NCBI GenBank assembly: GCA_020848745.1
Contig: JADLHM010000125.1
Coordinates: 1 to 36,861, forward strand
DNA: 36,861 nt
Origin: Deltaproteobacteria bacterium
GTDB taxonomy: Bacteria; Desulfobacterota; Binatia; UTPRO1
Direction: 5' to 3'
Positions 23,236 to 32,017 of this stretch are shown here, one piece after another. The first letter of the stretch is position 1. Each line of letters starts with the position of its first letter. Under the pieces are notes generated by a model. It saw nothing but the letters and a program-made list of their open reading frames with translations, made no database searches and was not told the DNA's origin. The translations under genes and the position numbers were made by a program.

Positions 23236-26200
23236 ATGAGCACGCCCGAACGGCTGGCCGGCGCCCGCGCCCTCCTGCGCTTCGTGGCGCGCCAGGGCCG
23301 ACTCAGCATGGAGGATGCCGCGCGCGTCGAGGGTCTCGTCGCGGACGGCACGTCCGTCCACGAGGTGCTCGAGCGCGAGGGGCTGATCGGTCAGAAGGAT
23401 CTGGCGCTCCTCCTCGCCGAGACGTTGCGCCTCCGCATCGTCGACCTCACGACGTATCCGCTCGACGCCAACGTGACGCGCGAGCTCAAGGAGGCGGTCG
23501 CGACCCGCTACGAGGTCGTGCCGATCGGCATCGATGCGCAGATGATCGAGGTCGTGACCGCGAACCCGCTCGATCTCGACGGCCTGAAGGCGGTGGAGTT
23601 CGCGACCGGCAAGCGCGTCCAGGCGGTCGTCGCGACGCAGGTCGAGGTGAAGGACGCGCTCGCTCACACCTATCGCCTCCAGGAATCCCTCGAGCAGTTC
23701 CTCCAGCTCGTGCCCGCCAGCGAGTCCCTGGTCGTGAACGAGCTCAGCGACGAGGGCGACGACCTGCGGACGGTCGCCGCCGACGCCGAGCTGCCTCCCG
23801 TCATCAAGCTCGCCGACAAGATGCTGATCGAGGGCATCAAGTCGCGAGCGAGCGACATCCACGTCGAGCCCGAGGGCGACTCGGTCCTCGTGCGCTACCG
23901 CGTCGACGGCATCCTCGAGGAGGCCTTTCGCTTCCCCAAGTGGATCCAGAACCCGCTCGTCGCGCGTCTCAAGGTGATGGCGAAGCTCGACATCACCGAG
24001 CGCCGTCTGCCGCAGGACGGCCGCATCCAGGTCCGTTACCTCGACAAGACGGTGGACATGCGGGTGTCGAGCCTGCCCGCCCAGCACGGCGAGAAGATCA
24101 CGCTCCGCATCCTCGACGCGAGCCAGGCCGTGAAGGCGCTCGATCGCCTCGGCTTCGCGGCCGGCGACCTGAAGCTCATGCGCGAGGCGGCGAAGAAGCC
24201 GCAGGGGATGATCCTCATCACCGGCCCGACCGGTAGCGGCAAGACGACCACCCTCTACGCGCTCCTGCGCGAGATCTTCTCGCCGAAGACCAACATCGTC
24301 ACGATCGAGAACCCGATCGAGTACCAGCTCAAGGGCATCAACCAGGTCGAAGTCAACGAGAAGCAGGGCCTGACCTTCGGCAGCGTGCTGCGGTCCGTGT
24401 TGCGCCAGGATCCCGACGTCATCCTGCTCGGCGAGATCCGCGACAAGGAAACCGCCGGGATCGCGTTCCAGGCGGCGAGCACCGGACACCTCGTCCTCAG
24501 CACCGTCCACACCAACGACGCCGCGGGCGCCGTGACCCGCCTCCTCGACCTCGGGCTCGAGCCGTACGCGATCGCGTCGGCGTTGAACCTGGTGGTGGCG
24601 CAGCGGCTCGTGCGGCAGCTGTGCCCGGCGTGCGCGAAGCCGATCGATCTCGATCCGGGGATGCGGTGCCAGCTCCACCTCGAGGAGGGCGCGACCGTGA
24701 AGCAGGCGGCCGGCTGCGCGCAGTGCCGGCACCAGGGCTATCGCTCGCGCATGGGCGTCTACGAAATGCTGCCGATGACGGGCGCGATCACCAAGCTGAT
24801 CGAGGCCGGCGCCGGCGAGAGCATGGTGCGCCAGCAGGCGCGCAGCGAAGGCGCGCACTCGATGCTGGAGGACGCGGTCGAGAAGATTCGCGCCGGCGTG
24901 ACCAGCGTCGAAGAGGTGCAGCGGGTCGTCCAGATCGCCGACGCCGGCAACGCGCAGTGTCCCGGGTGCCGCAAGGAGATCGCCGAGGACTACAGCGTCT
25001 GTCCGCATTGCAGCAAAGTGCTGCGCGCGTCGTGCGGCGGCTGCGCCAAGCCGCTGAACCCCGAGTGGGTGCGGTGTCCGTACTGCGGGGCTTCCTCCGA
25101 GGCGGATGGGGCTGCCTCCGTCGAGGCGCCCGCGGAACGGCGGAGCTTCAAGGCGCTGGTGGTCGACGACACGGCGACCATCCGCGACGTCGTCCGACAC
25201 ACGCTCGAGCACTCCGATCTCGGGCTCGCGGTCGTGACCGCCGAGGACGGTCCGCAGGCGCTCGAGATCGCGGGACGCGAGCGCCCCGACATCGTGATCC
25301 TCGACATCTCGATGCCCGGCATGGACGGATTCGAGGTGTGCCGCCGCCTGCGCTCCGAGATGCGGACGGCGTTCGTGCCGGTTCTCATGCTGACCGCCCA
25401 CGACAGCGAGGACGACGTCGCGCGCGGCTTCGGCGTGGGCGCCGACGACTACATGGTGAAGCCGTTCCGCCGCGAAGGGCTGCTCGCGCGCGTGAAGCGG
25501 ATCCTCGAGCGGACCTACGGCGGCCAGGCGGTCGGCGCGCCGCCGCTGCCGAACACGACGCGTGGCGCGGCGTCGGTGTCCGACGTGGAGGCGGTCGCGT
25601 CCGCGACGTCCCATGCCGCCGAGCCGAGCTCGGAGATCGCGGCGACGGTCGCCGCGCTCGCCGCCGAGCGCGATGCGCTCCGCGACGCCGTCGCCGCGAG
25701 CGGCGATCGTCTGGGAGCGCTCGTGGACCGGATCGACGAGCTGGCCGCGCGGGTCGGGGAGCTTGCGGCGCGCACCGAGGCGGTCGAGGCACGGCCGGTC
25801 GCGGCCCCGCAGCCCGATGCCCCCGGCGCAGCGCCGGCGCTCGACGAGATCCGCGGGCTCGTTGCCGCGCTGCGCGAGTCGCAAGAACGGCGCTTCGCCG
25901 AGCTCCGTGCCGACGGGGCGCGTGCGGCCGCGATCGCGGAGGAGGCGCTCGCGAGCGCGCGCGCCACGGCCGGCGCCGTGCCGCCGGCCGGGTTCGCCGC
26001 GATGATGAGCACGCTCGACCAGCTGCAGGGCGAGCATGCGGCGCTCGCGTCGGTCGTCCGGGCGGCAGCCGCGGCGAGCGAGGCCGCGGGCGGAGCGGAC
26101 GAGGAGTGCGAGCGCCGTCTGCGCGAGATGGGCGCCGAGGTCGCCGAGCTCCGGACCGCCACGGTCACGCTCGAAGAGGCGCTGCAAGGCGAGGCCCTCG

Positions 26201-27627
26201 CAACGACCGAGCGCGTGGCGCGCGAGCTCGCGGCGATGCGCCAGGACGTCGCGGCGCAGGACGAGCGGCGGGCGGAAGAGGCGCGGCGCCTGGCGAGCGT
26301 CGAGGACGCCGCGCAGCGGGTCGCGGGGGAGATCGACGCGGCGATCGACGCGGCGACGCGGCGGCTTCGAGAGGATCTGGCGGCGATCGAGCGCGGCGTC
26401 GCCGTGCGCGGCGGGGTCGATGCGGCGCTCGCGGGACGTCTCGAGACGCTCGCGCAGCACGTGGACGCGGTCGCGGCCGAGGCCGTCGCCGGACGGGAGC
26501 GCGAGACGGACCTGCGGCGTCGGGCCGACGACGCGACGACGTCGGTCGAGCGGCTCGGCGCAGCGGTGGAGGCGCTCCGCCACGACGTGGAGGAGGGCGG
26601 CCGGGCCGCGGTGGAGCTCGATGCGCGTCTGGGGCAGGGCGAACAGACGATCGGCGCGGTCCGGGGCGACCTCGCGGCCGCGCTCCATGCGGCGGGTCGC
26701 GATCGGGACGAGATCCACCGGCTGGCCGCGGCCGAGGCGGCGACGCGGGCGACCAGCGACGAGGCGCTCGGGACGGCCGAGCGGGGCGCGGCGGAGCTCG
26801 CCGCCCTGCGCGAGTCCATCGAGGCGCGATTCGGGCGCGGCGAGGAGGCGGCCGGCGAGCTCCGCGAGGCGATCGGCGCCCGTCAGGGAGCGCAGGAGCG
26901 TCAGCTGGTGCGGCTCATGTCGCGCGTCGCCGGGGCGCGGCGGGTGGCGGTCAAGGTCGTGCGGCGTGTGCGGGCCGCGGGTCGCGCGTCCGAGGCGCGC
27001 CTCGAGGCGCGCGAGGTGGCATGCGATCGCCGGATCACGGCGGTCCGCGAGGAGGCGCTCGCGGCGCTCGCGGACGCGCGGCGGGAACAGGCGGCGCTCG
27101 CCGCTCGCCTCGATGCCGTCGACGCGGCGCGCGCCGCGGGCGAGCACGAGGTCGACCGGCGGCTCGGCGCCGAGCTGGACGCGCTCAAGAGCGTGGTCGA
27201 GCGGCTCGACGGCGATCATCGGCGGCTCGCGGCCGACGTGGAGGAGCGCCTCCGCAACCTCATGCGAACCGCCGCCAACGGATTCGACGTCCAGCTCGCG
27301 CTCCTGCGCGGCAAGGTCGAGGTCCTCGCGCGGACCCTCCGCGATCAGATGCCGACGGACCCGGCCGTGCCCGCCGCCGAGGACGCGCTCCTCCACCACC
27401 GGCACGGGCTCATGGAGATGCTGCGCGATCAGCTCGCGACGCTGCGGGGCGGCGTCGAGTGGCGCCCGCAGCGGGTTCTCGACCTCCTGGTCGAAAGCTC
27501 GCTCGCGGCGGCGATCTCGCCGCTCCGGCGGGTGCTGCAGCTCGCGCAGGGCGCGACGTCCGAGCCGAAGGCGGTGGCCGATGCCGGCGCCGCCGACGTC
27601 ACGGACGAGTCAACATCACCTTCTTAG
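23236..27627 (+). CDS. PilB/GspE ATPase fused to double zinc ribbon, receiver domain and long coiled coil
   Basis: A 1463-residue fusion. Residues about 30-160 are a GspE/MshEN-type N-terminal domain. The secretion/pilus ATPase follows, with SRASDIHVEPEGDSVLVRYR, Walker A GPTGSGKT at 330-337 (Lys336), VILLGEIRDKETA (Walker B), STVHTNDAAGA and the tetracysteine insert starting C463-PAC466. Residues 575-617 form a double zinc ribbon: C575/C578/C589/C592 and C600/C603/C614/C617, each CxxC-x10-CxxC. A receiver domain spans 640-760 (Asp644/645, phospho-Asp690 in LDISMPGMDG, Lys742). Residues about 790-1385 are Ala/Glu/Arg-rich coiled coil, then a helical tail. Normal PilB is about 570 residues. 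The single uninterrupted frame speaks against an assembly error. It probably powers type IV pilus or type II secretion assembly under phosphorelay control; no pilin genes are here. Confidence 0.9.
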   Translation: MSTPERLAGARALLRFVARQGRLSMEDAARVEGLVADGTSVHEVLEREGLIGQKDLALLLAETLRLRIVDLTTYPLDANVTRELKEAVATRYEVVPIGIDAQMIEVVTANPLDLDGLKAVEFATGKRVQAVVATQVEVKDALAHTYRLQESLEQFLQLVPASESLVVNELSDEGDDLRTVAADAELPPVIKLADKMLIEGIKSRASDIHVEPEGDSVLVRYRVDGILEEAFRFPKWIQNPLVARLKVMAKLDITERRLPQDGRIQVRYLDKTVDMRVSSLPAQHGEKITLRILDASQAVKALDRLGFAAGDLKLMREAAKKPQGMILITGPTGSGKTTTLYALLREIFSPKTNIVTIENPIEYQLKGINQVEVNEKQGLTFGSVLRSVLRQDPDVILLGEIRDKETAGIAFQAASTGHLVLSTVHTNDAAGAVTRLLDLGLEPYAIASALNLVVAQRLVRQLCPACAKPIDLDPGMRCQLHLEEGATVKQAAGCAQCRHQGYRSRMGVYEMLPMTGAITKLIEAGAGESMVRQQARSEGAHSMLEDAVEKIRAGVTSVEEVQRVVQIADAGNAQCPGCRKEIAEDYSVCPHCSKVLRASCGGCAKPLNPEWVRCPYCGASSEADGAASVEAPAERRSFKALVVDDTATIRDVVRHTLEHSDLGLAVVTAEDGPQALEIAGRERPDIVILDISMPGMDGFEVCRRLRSEMRTAFVPVLMLTAHDSEDDVARGFGVGADDYMVKPFRREGLLARVKRILERTYGGQAVGAPPLPNTTRGAASVSDVEAVASATSHAAEPSSEIAATVAALAAERDALRDAVAASGDRLGALVDRIDELAARVGELAARTEAVEARPVAAPQPDAPGAAPALDEIRGLVAALRESQERRFAELRADGARAAAIAEEALASARATAGAVPPAGFAAMMSTLDQLQGEHAALASVVRAAAAASEAAGGADEECERRLREMGAEVAELRTATVTLEEALQGEALATTERVARELAAMRQDVAAQDERRAEEARRLASVEDAAQRVAGEIDAAIDAATRRLREDLAAIERGVAVRGGVDAALAGRLETLAQHVDAVAAEAVAGRERETDLRRRADDATTSVERLGAAVEALRHDVEEGGRAAVELDARLGQGEQTIGAVRGDLAAALHAAGRDRDEIHRLAAAEAATRATSDEALGTAERGAAELAALRESIEARFGRGEEAAGELREAIGARQGAQERQLVRLMSRVAGARRVAVKVVRRVRAAGRASEARLEAREVACDRRITAVREEALAALADARREQAALAARLDAVDAARAAGEHEVDRRLGAELDALKSVVERLDGDHRRLAADVEERLRNLMRTAANGFDVQLALLRGKVEVLARTLRDQMPTDPAVPAAEDALLHHRHGLMEMLRDQLATLRGGVEWRPQRVLDLLVESSLAAAISPLRRVLQLAQGATSEPKAVADAGAADVTDESTSPS

Positions 27628-28093
27628 GATCCTTCAGCCCGCCGAGCAGCTCGGACATGGACGTGCCGAGGTGCGGGTGGGTGACGTGCGGCGCGAGTTC
27701 CGCGAGCGGCATCAGCACGAAACGCCGCGCGTGCATCTCGGGATGCGGAATCTTGAGATTCTTCTTGTTGACCGTCTGGTTGTCGATGAGAAGGAGGTCG
27801 ATGTCGATGATGCGCGAGCCCCAGCGCTTGCCGGTGACGCGCTTGCGACCCATCGATTTCTCGATCGCGAGCGTCTGCTTCAGGAGCGCTTCGGGCTCGA
27901 GGTCGGTCTCGATCTCAAGGACGCTGTTGATGAACCAGGTCTTGGCGTTGCCGTGCGGCTCGCTCTCGTAGAGCGACGACGCCTTCACGATGCGCGTGCT
28001 CGGCAGCTCGGCCAGGCGCCCCTCGGCCTCGCGGACGTTCGCCTTGCGATCTCCGAGATTGGAGCCGAGACCCACGTAGACCCGATGCGCCAT
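27599..28093 (-). CDS. folK: 2-amino-4-hydroxy-6-hydroxymethyldihydropteridine diphosphokinase
   Basis: A 164-residue folate-pathway kinase that transfers pyrophosphate from ATP to 6-hydroxymethyl-dihydropterin. RVYVGLGSNLGDRKANV is the family N-terminus. YESEPHGNAKTWFINSVLEI, KRWGSRIIDIDLLLI (substrate and Mg binding) and IPHPEMHARRFVLMPLAELA follow. It is the last gene of the dap block, 43 bp after dapL. Its final 29 bases overlap the 3' end of the convergent PilB-fusion gene, so antisense read-through is likely. Length matches the family. Confidence 0.94.
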   Translation of the reverse strand: MAHRVYVGLGSNLGDRKANVREAEGRLAELPSTRIVKASSLYESEPHGNAKTWFINSVLEIETDLEPEALLKQTLAIEKSMGRKRVTGKRWGSRIIDIDLLLIDNQTVNKKNLKIPHPEMHARRFVLMPLAELAPHVTHPHLGTSMSELLGGLKDPKKVMLTRP

Positions 28094-28136
28094 CGTTGCT
28101 GTCGTGCTCCTCGCGTCCGGCCGAAGCCGGGAGCGC

Positions 28137-29306
28137 CTAGAGTTTGAGCGTCTTCAAACGTTCCACGGCTTCCGCGAGCCGCGGCGTTGCGACCGTCAGA
28201 CTGAAGCGGATGTACCCTTCGCCGGCGGCCCCGAACCCGCTGCCCGGGGTCGCGACGACGCCGACGTCCTGCAGGAGCTTGGCGACGAGGCTCGTCGACG
28301 TGAAGCCGCGCGGACAGGCGACCCAGACGTAGAAGGTGCCGCGCATGGGCTGCGCCGCGAGCCCGAGGCTCGCCAACGCCGGCAGGATCATGTCGCGGCG
28401 CTCGCGGTAGAGCTCGCGCATCTTCGCGACCGGCGTCTGGTCGCCGGTGAGCGCCGCGATGCCCGCTTCTTGCACGGCCTGGAAGATGCCGGAGTCGACA
28501 TTCGTCTTGACTTTGCCGAGGCCCGCGACGAGCGCGCGATTGCCGGCGGCGAAGCCGACGCGCCAGCCGGTCATGTTGTAGGTCTTCGAGAGCGAGTGGA
28601 ACTCGATCGCGAGGTCGCGCGCGCCGGGCGTCGCCAGGAAGCTCGGCGGCGGCTCGTCGAAGTAGATCTCGGAGTAGGCGTTGTCGTGGGCGACGATGAT
28701 GCCGTGGCGATCGGCGAAGGCGACGACGTCCGCGAAGAACTGGCGAGAGGCGAGGGCGCCGGTCGGGTTGTTCGGATAGCCGATCCACATGAGCTTGGCG
28801 CGCTTCGCGACCTCCTCCGGAATCGCCTCGAGGTCGGGGAGGAAGCCGTTCTCGGCGCGCAGCGGCATCGGGTAGACGGTGCCGCCGTTGAATTGCGTGC
28901 CGATCGAGTACACCGGGTAGCCCGGGTCGGGCACGAGAACGATATCGCCGGGATCGACGAAGGCGACCGCCATGTTGGCGATGCCCTCCTTGGAGCCGAT
29001 CAGCGACACGACCTCGGTTGCCGGATCGACCTGCACCGCGAAGCGCTTCTCGAGGTAGCTCGCGGCGGCGGCGCGGAAGCTCGGCATGCCCTCGTAGTCG
29101 GGATAGCGGTGGTTCGCCGGCCGGGTCGCGGCCTGCTGGAGGGCGGCCACGATGTGCGGAAACGTCGGGCTGTCGGGGTCGCCGATGCCGAGGCTTATGA
29201 GGTCGACGCCGCGCGCGGCGACCTCTTTCTTCATGCGGTCGATCTCGGCGAAGAGATACGGCGGCAGCTTGCGAATTCTCTCGGCAGGAAGGATACTTAC
29301 GGGCAC
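28137..29306 (-). CDS. dapL: LL-diaminopimelate aminotransferase
   Basis: A 389-residue class I/II PLP aminotransferase that converts tetrahydrodipicolinate directly to LL-diaminopimelate, bypassing the succinylase steps. SILPAERIRKLPPYLFAEID and LISLGIGDPDSPTFPHI are characteristic of DapL. WIGYPNNPTGALAS and SLSKTYNMTGWRVGF (PLP Lys) are the fold motifs. The start is GTG 29306 with AAGGAG nine bases upstream. The open frame continues to 29411, but that extension is not conserved-looking. Neighbouring dapA, dapB, dapF and lysA complete the pathway and support the DapL call over a generic aminotransferase. Confidence 0.9.
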   Translation of the reverse strand: MPVSILPAERIRKLPPYLFAEIDRMKKEVAARGVDLISLGIGDPDSPTFPHIVAALQQAATRPANHRYPDYEGMPSFRAAAASYLEKRFAVQVDPATEVVSLIGSKEGIANMAVAFVDPGDIVLVPDPGYPVYSIGTQFNGGTVYPMPLRAENGFLPDLEAIPEEVAKRAKLMWIGYPNNPTGALASRQFFADVVAFADRHGIIVAHDNAYSEIYFDEPPPSFLATPGARDLAIEFHSLSKTYNMTGWRVGFAAGNRALVAGLGKVKTNVDSGIFQAVQEAGIAALTGDQTPVAKMRELYRERRDMILPALASLGLAAQPMRGTFYVWVACPRGFTSTSLVAKLLQDVGVVATPGSGFGAAGEGYIRFSLTVATPRLAEAVERLKTLKL

Positions 29307-29456
29307 CGTCTCGCTCTCCTTCGTGACGACAGCGCGCCGCTCGAATCCACCAGCAGCCACGCGAAACCGATCGAAGAGCCGCTCCTTAGCCGAACACTCC
29401 CGCGAGCACAAGGCGGCTCTGCGATTCGTATATGCGGGCGCGTGGCCCGCGGCGCA

Positions 29457-30254
29457 CTACTCCCGTTCGATCAACAAGCTCTGCACCGAGCGGCCGATCG
29501 GACCGTGCTCGTCGTAGAGCCGGCTTTCGGCGAGGCCGACGCCGAGCGGGTCGGGGAGCGTCGTCGACTCGAGGGCAACCCACTCGCCGACGGGATGGCG
29601 GTGCAGGTAGATCGTGAGGTCGGGGTTGATGAAGCGATAGCCGTCGCGACGGCTCACCATCCAGCTGATGCCGTTTCCGAAGTCGGCGGCCGCGGCGACG
29701 CGTGAGAGCCGTGAGGTCGCCTCGCCGGCGACCAGCGGCACGCGGAGGCGGATCCAGGCGGTCGCCGGTCCCGGCTCCTCGAAGCTGCCGGCGACGAAGA
29801 GCATCTCGATCGCGCCGGAATGGAAGCCGGAGTACTGGACCTGCGCGGCCCACGGGGGCAGGCTCGCCACGCCGCTCGTCGGCGGCGGCGGGTGCCCGAC
29901 CGGCGCCGCGCCTTCCGGCAGCGGCACCCGCCCGCGCCGGAGGCGGAGCCCGCTCGCGCGTGCGACCTCGACGCCCGTGGCGGCGACGGCGAGCGACGCC
30001 TCCACGAGCTGCACCTTCTTTCCCGGGCGCGCGAGCCGCGTCGCGAGCCGGAGCGGCGCGATCGGAACGGGACGCAGGAGATCGACCGTGACCCGCACGA
30101 CGAGCATCGCGTCGCCGCCGTCGAAGCGCTCGATGGCGCGGGCCAGGAGGGCGGCGGGCGCGCCGCCGTGCTGCGCCTCGGGCGTCCACGGACCGCGTGC
30201 GAGATCGGTGGGGAGGACGACGTCGCCGTCCGCCACGAATACGGAATCGCTCAT
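29457..30254 (-). CDS. TesB-like acyl-CoA thioesterase family protein
   Basis: A 265-residue double-hotdog protein of the 4HBT_3/TesB-like thioesterase family. PWTPEAQHGGAPAALLARAI opens the first hotdog and WALESTTLPDPLGVGLAES-like sequence (VALESTTLPDPLG, then RLYDEHGPIGRSVQSLLIE) closes the second. It lies between dapB (53 bp upstream) and dapL (150 bp downstream) on the same strand but has no evident lysine role. The ribosome binding site is poor. It may be a hitch-hiker in the operon; the acyl-CoA substrate is unknown. Confidence 0.82.
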   Translation of the reverse strand: MSDSVFVADGDVVLPTDLARGPWTPEAQHGGAPAALLARAIERFDGGDAMLVVRVTVDLLRPVPIAPLRLATRLARPGKKVQLVEASLAVAATGVEVARASGLRLRRGRVPLPEGAAPVGHPPPPTSGVASLPPWAAQVQYSGFHSGAIEMLFVAGSFEEPGPATAWIRLRVPLVAGEATSRLSRVAAAADFGNGISWMVSRRDGYRFINPDLTIYLHRHPVGEWVALESTTLPDPLGVGLAESRLYDEHGPIGRSVQSLLIERE

Positions 30255-30307
30255 GGACGGGAAGACCTAACCGGGCGCCGGAGCTACCGCCAGAGGTGCG
30301 TTGCGCG

Positions 30308-31102
30308 TCAGAGGCCGAGAACGTCGCGCATGCCGTAGACGCCCGGCCGCTGCTTCGCGAGCCAGAGCGCCGCGCGAAGTCCCCCGCGCGCCAGGCACTC
30401 GCGGCTCTGCGCGCGGTGCGCCAACTCCAAGCGTTCGCCCGCGCCGAGGAAGTACACGGTGTGGTCGCCGACGACGTCGCCGCCGCGGACCGCGAGGACG
30501 CCAAGCTCCTCGTCCTGGCGCGGGCCGGGCTCGCCCTCGCGGCCGAATACGCCGCGGCCGGCGAGCGGCCGCCCCTGCGCGGCCGCCGCGACCTCGCCGA
30601 GGCGGAGCGCAGTGCCGCTCGGCGCATCGCGCTTCAGCTTGTGGTGGATCTCGACGATCTCGACGTCGAACGACGGCCCGAGTGCCGCGACCGCCTGCTC
30701 GATCAGGCGCTCGAGCACCGCGACGCCGACGCTCATGTTGGGTGCGATGACGCTGCGCGTGCGCGCGGCGAGCGTCTCGGCCTGCGCGCGCTCGTCGGCG
30801 GTGAAGCCGGTCGTGCCGACGACGATCGCCGCGCCCGTTTCGGCGGCGATCGCGAGGTGCTCGAGCGCCGCGGCGGGCGCGGTGAAGTCGAGGGTCACGC
30901 TGTTCGCGGGCGGGGCGTAGGCGTCGACGACCTTCACGCCCGTGGCCGCGACGCCGGCGAGCTCGCCCGCGTCGCGGCCGACCGCCGGATGCCCCGGCGC
31001 CTCGACGGCGGCCGCGAGGGTCGCGCCGGGATCTTCGAGCACGAGCCGGACGAGCAGCCGGCCCATGCGGCCGGCCGCGCCGCAGACGACGATCGGCGTC
31101 AT
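30308..31102 (-). CDS. dapB: 4-hydroxy-tetrahydrodipicolinate reductase
   Basis: A 264-residue NAD(P)H-dependent reductase, the second committed step of lysine/diaminopimelate synthesis. IVVCGAAGRMGRLLVRLV is the nucleotide-binding loop, VVGTTGFTADERAQ and VIAPNMSVGVAVL lie around the active site, and VEIVEIHHKLKRDAPSGTAL is the catalytic signature (His-His-x-x-Lys). Its ATG overlaps the dapA stop (ATGA). Length matches the family. Confidence 0.95.
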   Translation of the reverse strand: MTPIVVCGAAGRMGRLLVRLVLEDPGATLAAAVEAPGHPAVGRDAGELAGVAATGVKVVDAYAPPANSVTLDFTAPAAALEHLAIAAETGAAIVVGTTGFTADERAQAETLAARTRSVIAPNMSVGVAVLERLIEQAVAALGPSFDVEIVEIHHKLKRDAPSGTALRLGEVAAAAQGRPLAGRGVFGREGEPGPRQDEELGVLAVRGGDVVGDHTVYFLGAGERLELAHRAQSRECLARGGLRAALWLAKQRPGVYGMRDVLGL

Positions 31103-31995
31103 GACGCGAGCAGCCCGAGCCCGCGCAGCGCCGCGGCGAGCTCGGCGCGGCGTCCCGCGTGCGTCATGGCGACGAGCGGCAAGCGGAGTTCGTCGCGGCA
31201 GAGGCCGAGGAGCGACAGGCCGTGCTTCAGCGGGATCGGGTTGCTCTCGGTGAACGCCGCGCGCATGAGCGGGAAGAGCCGCCGCTGGATGGCGCGCGCC
31301 TCCACGAAGTCGCCGGCGAGCGCCGCGGCCGCGAGGTCGGCCATCTCGCGCGGGACCAGGTTGCCGATCGTCGTGATGACGCCCGCACCGCCGTTCGCGA
31401 TCACCGTGAGCGTCGTCGAGTCGTCGCCCGAATAGATCTCGAAGTCGTCCGGGACGGCGTGGACGACATCGAGCAGGTGGTCGAGCGCATCCGACTCCTT
31501 CAGGCCGATGATGTTCGGGTGCCGCGCCAGCTCGGCGATGGTCGGCGCCTCGATCGCGCGTCCGGTGCGGCCCGGAATGTTGTAGAGGATGATCGGGAGG
31601 TCGGCCTCGTCGGCGACCCGGAGGTAGTGGAGCTTCAGTCCCTCCTGCGTCGGGCGGTTGTAGTATGGCGAGATCATGAGGGCCGCGGCGGCGCCGGCCT
31701 TCTTTGCCTCGCGCGTCAGACGTACCGCCTCGGCGGTCGCGTTCGATCCCGTGCCGGCGATCACCGGCACGCGCCCGCGCGCTTGCTCGACGGCGAAGCG
31801 CACGACCTCGGCGTGCTCCTCGTGCGTGAGGGTGGCGGCCTCGCCGCTCGACCCGCAGGGCACGAGCGCGGAGGAGCCGCCGGCGATCTGGCGCTCGATC
31901 ATCGCGCCGAACGCCTTCCAGTCGATCGCTCCGTCGGCGAAGGGCGTGGCGAGAGCGACCATGGAGCCGGTGAACCGTGGAGGGCGTGTCGTCAT
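31099..31995 (-). CDS. dapA: 4-hydroxy-tetrahydrodipicolinate synthase
   Basis: A 298-residue TIM-barrel aldolase joining pyruvate and aspartate semialdehyde. The Schiff-base Lys is Lys166 in NIIGLKESDA. Tyr138 in ILYNIPGRTGR is the catalytic Tyr. The usual GTTGE motif reads GSSGE here (Ser49-Ser50), a conservative change at the Thr of the proton-relay triad. ISPYYNRPTQEGLKLHY is intact. It lies 22 bp after dapF and overlaps dapB by 4 bp. Other aldolases of the family (NanA, KDG aldolase) are possible in principle, but the operon decides for DapA. Confidence 0.93.
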   Translation of the reverse strand: MTTRPPRFTGSMVALATPFADGAIDWKAFGAMIERQIAGGSSALVPCGSSGEAATLTHEEHAEVVRFAVEQARGRVPVIAGTGSNATAEAVRLTREAKKAGAAAALMISPYYNRPTQEGLKLHYLRVADEADLPIILYNIPGRTGRAIEAPTIAELARHPNIIGLKESDALDHLLDVVHAVPDDFEIYSGDDSTTLTVIANGGAGVITTIGNLVPREMADLAAAALAGDFVEARAIQRRLFPLMRAAFTESNPIPLKHGLSLLGLCRDELRLPLVAMTHAGRRAELAAALRGLGLLAS

Positions 31996-32017
31996 GGGTA
32001 CCGTCCGTTGGCTGCGC

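Noticed and set aside
23122-27405. 1427-codon open frame opposite the ATPase fusion
   Set aside because: It lies antisense to a gene with exact Walker and receiver motifs. The translation is low-complexity and Arg/His/Leu-rich.
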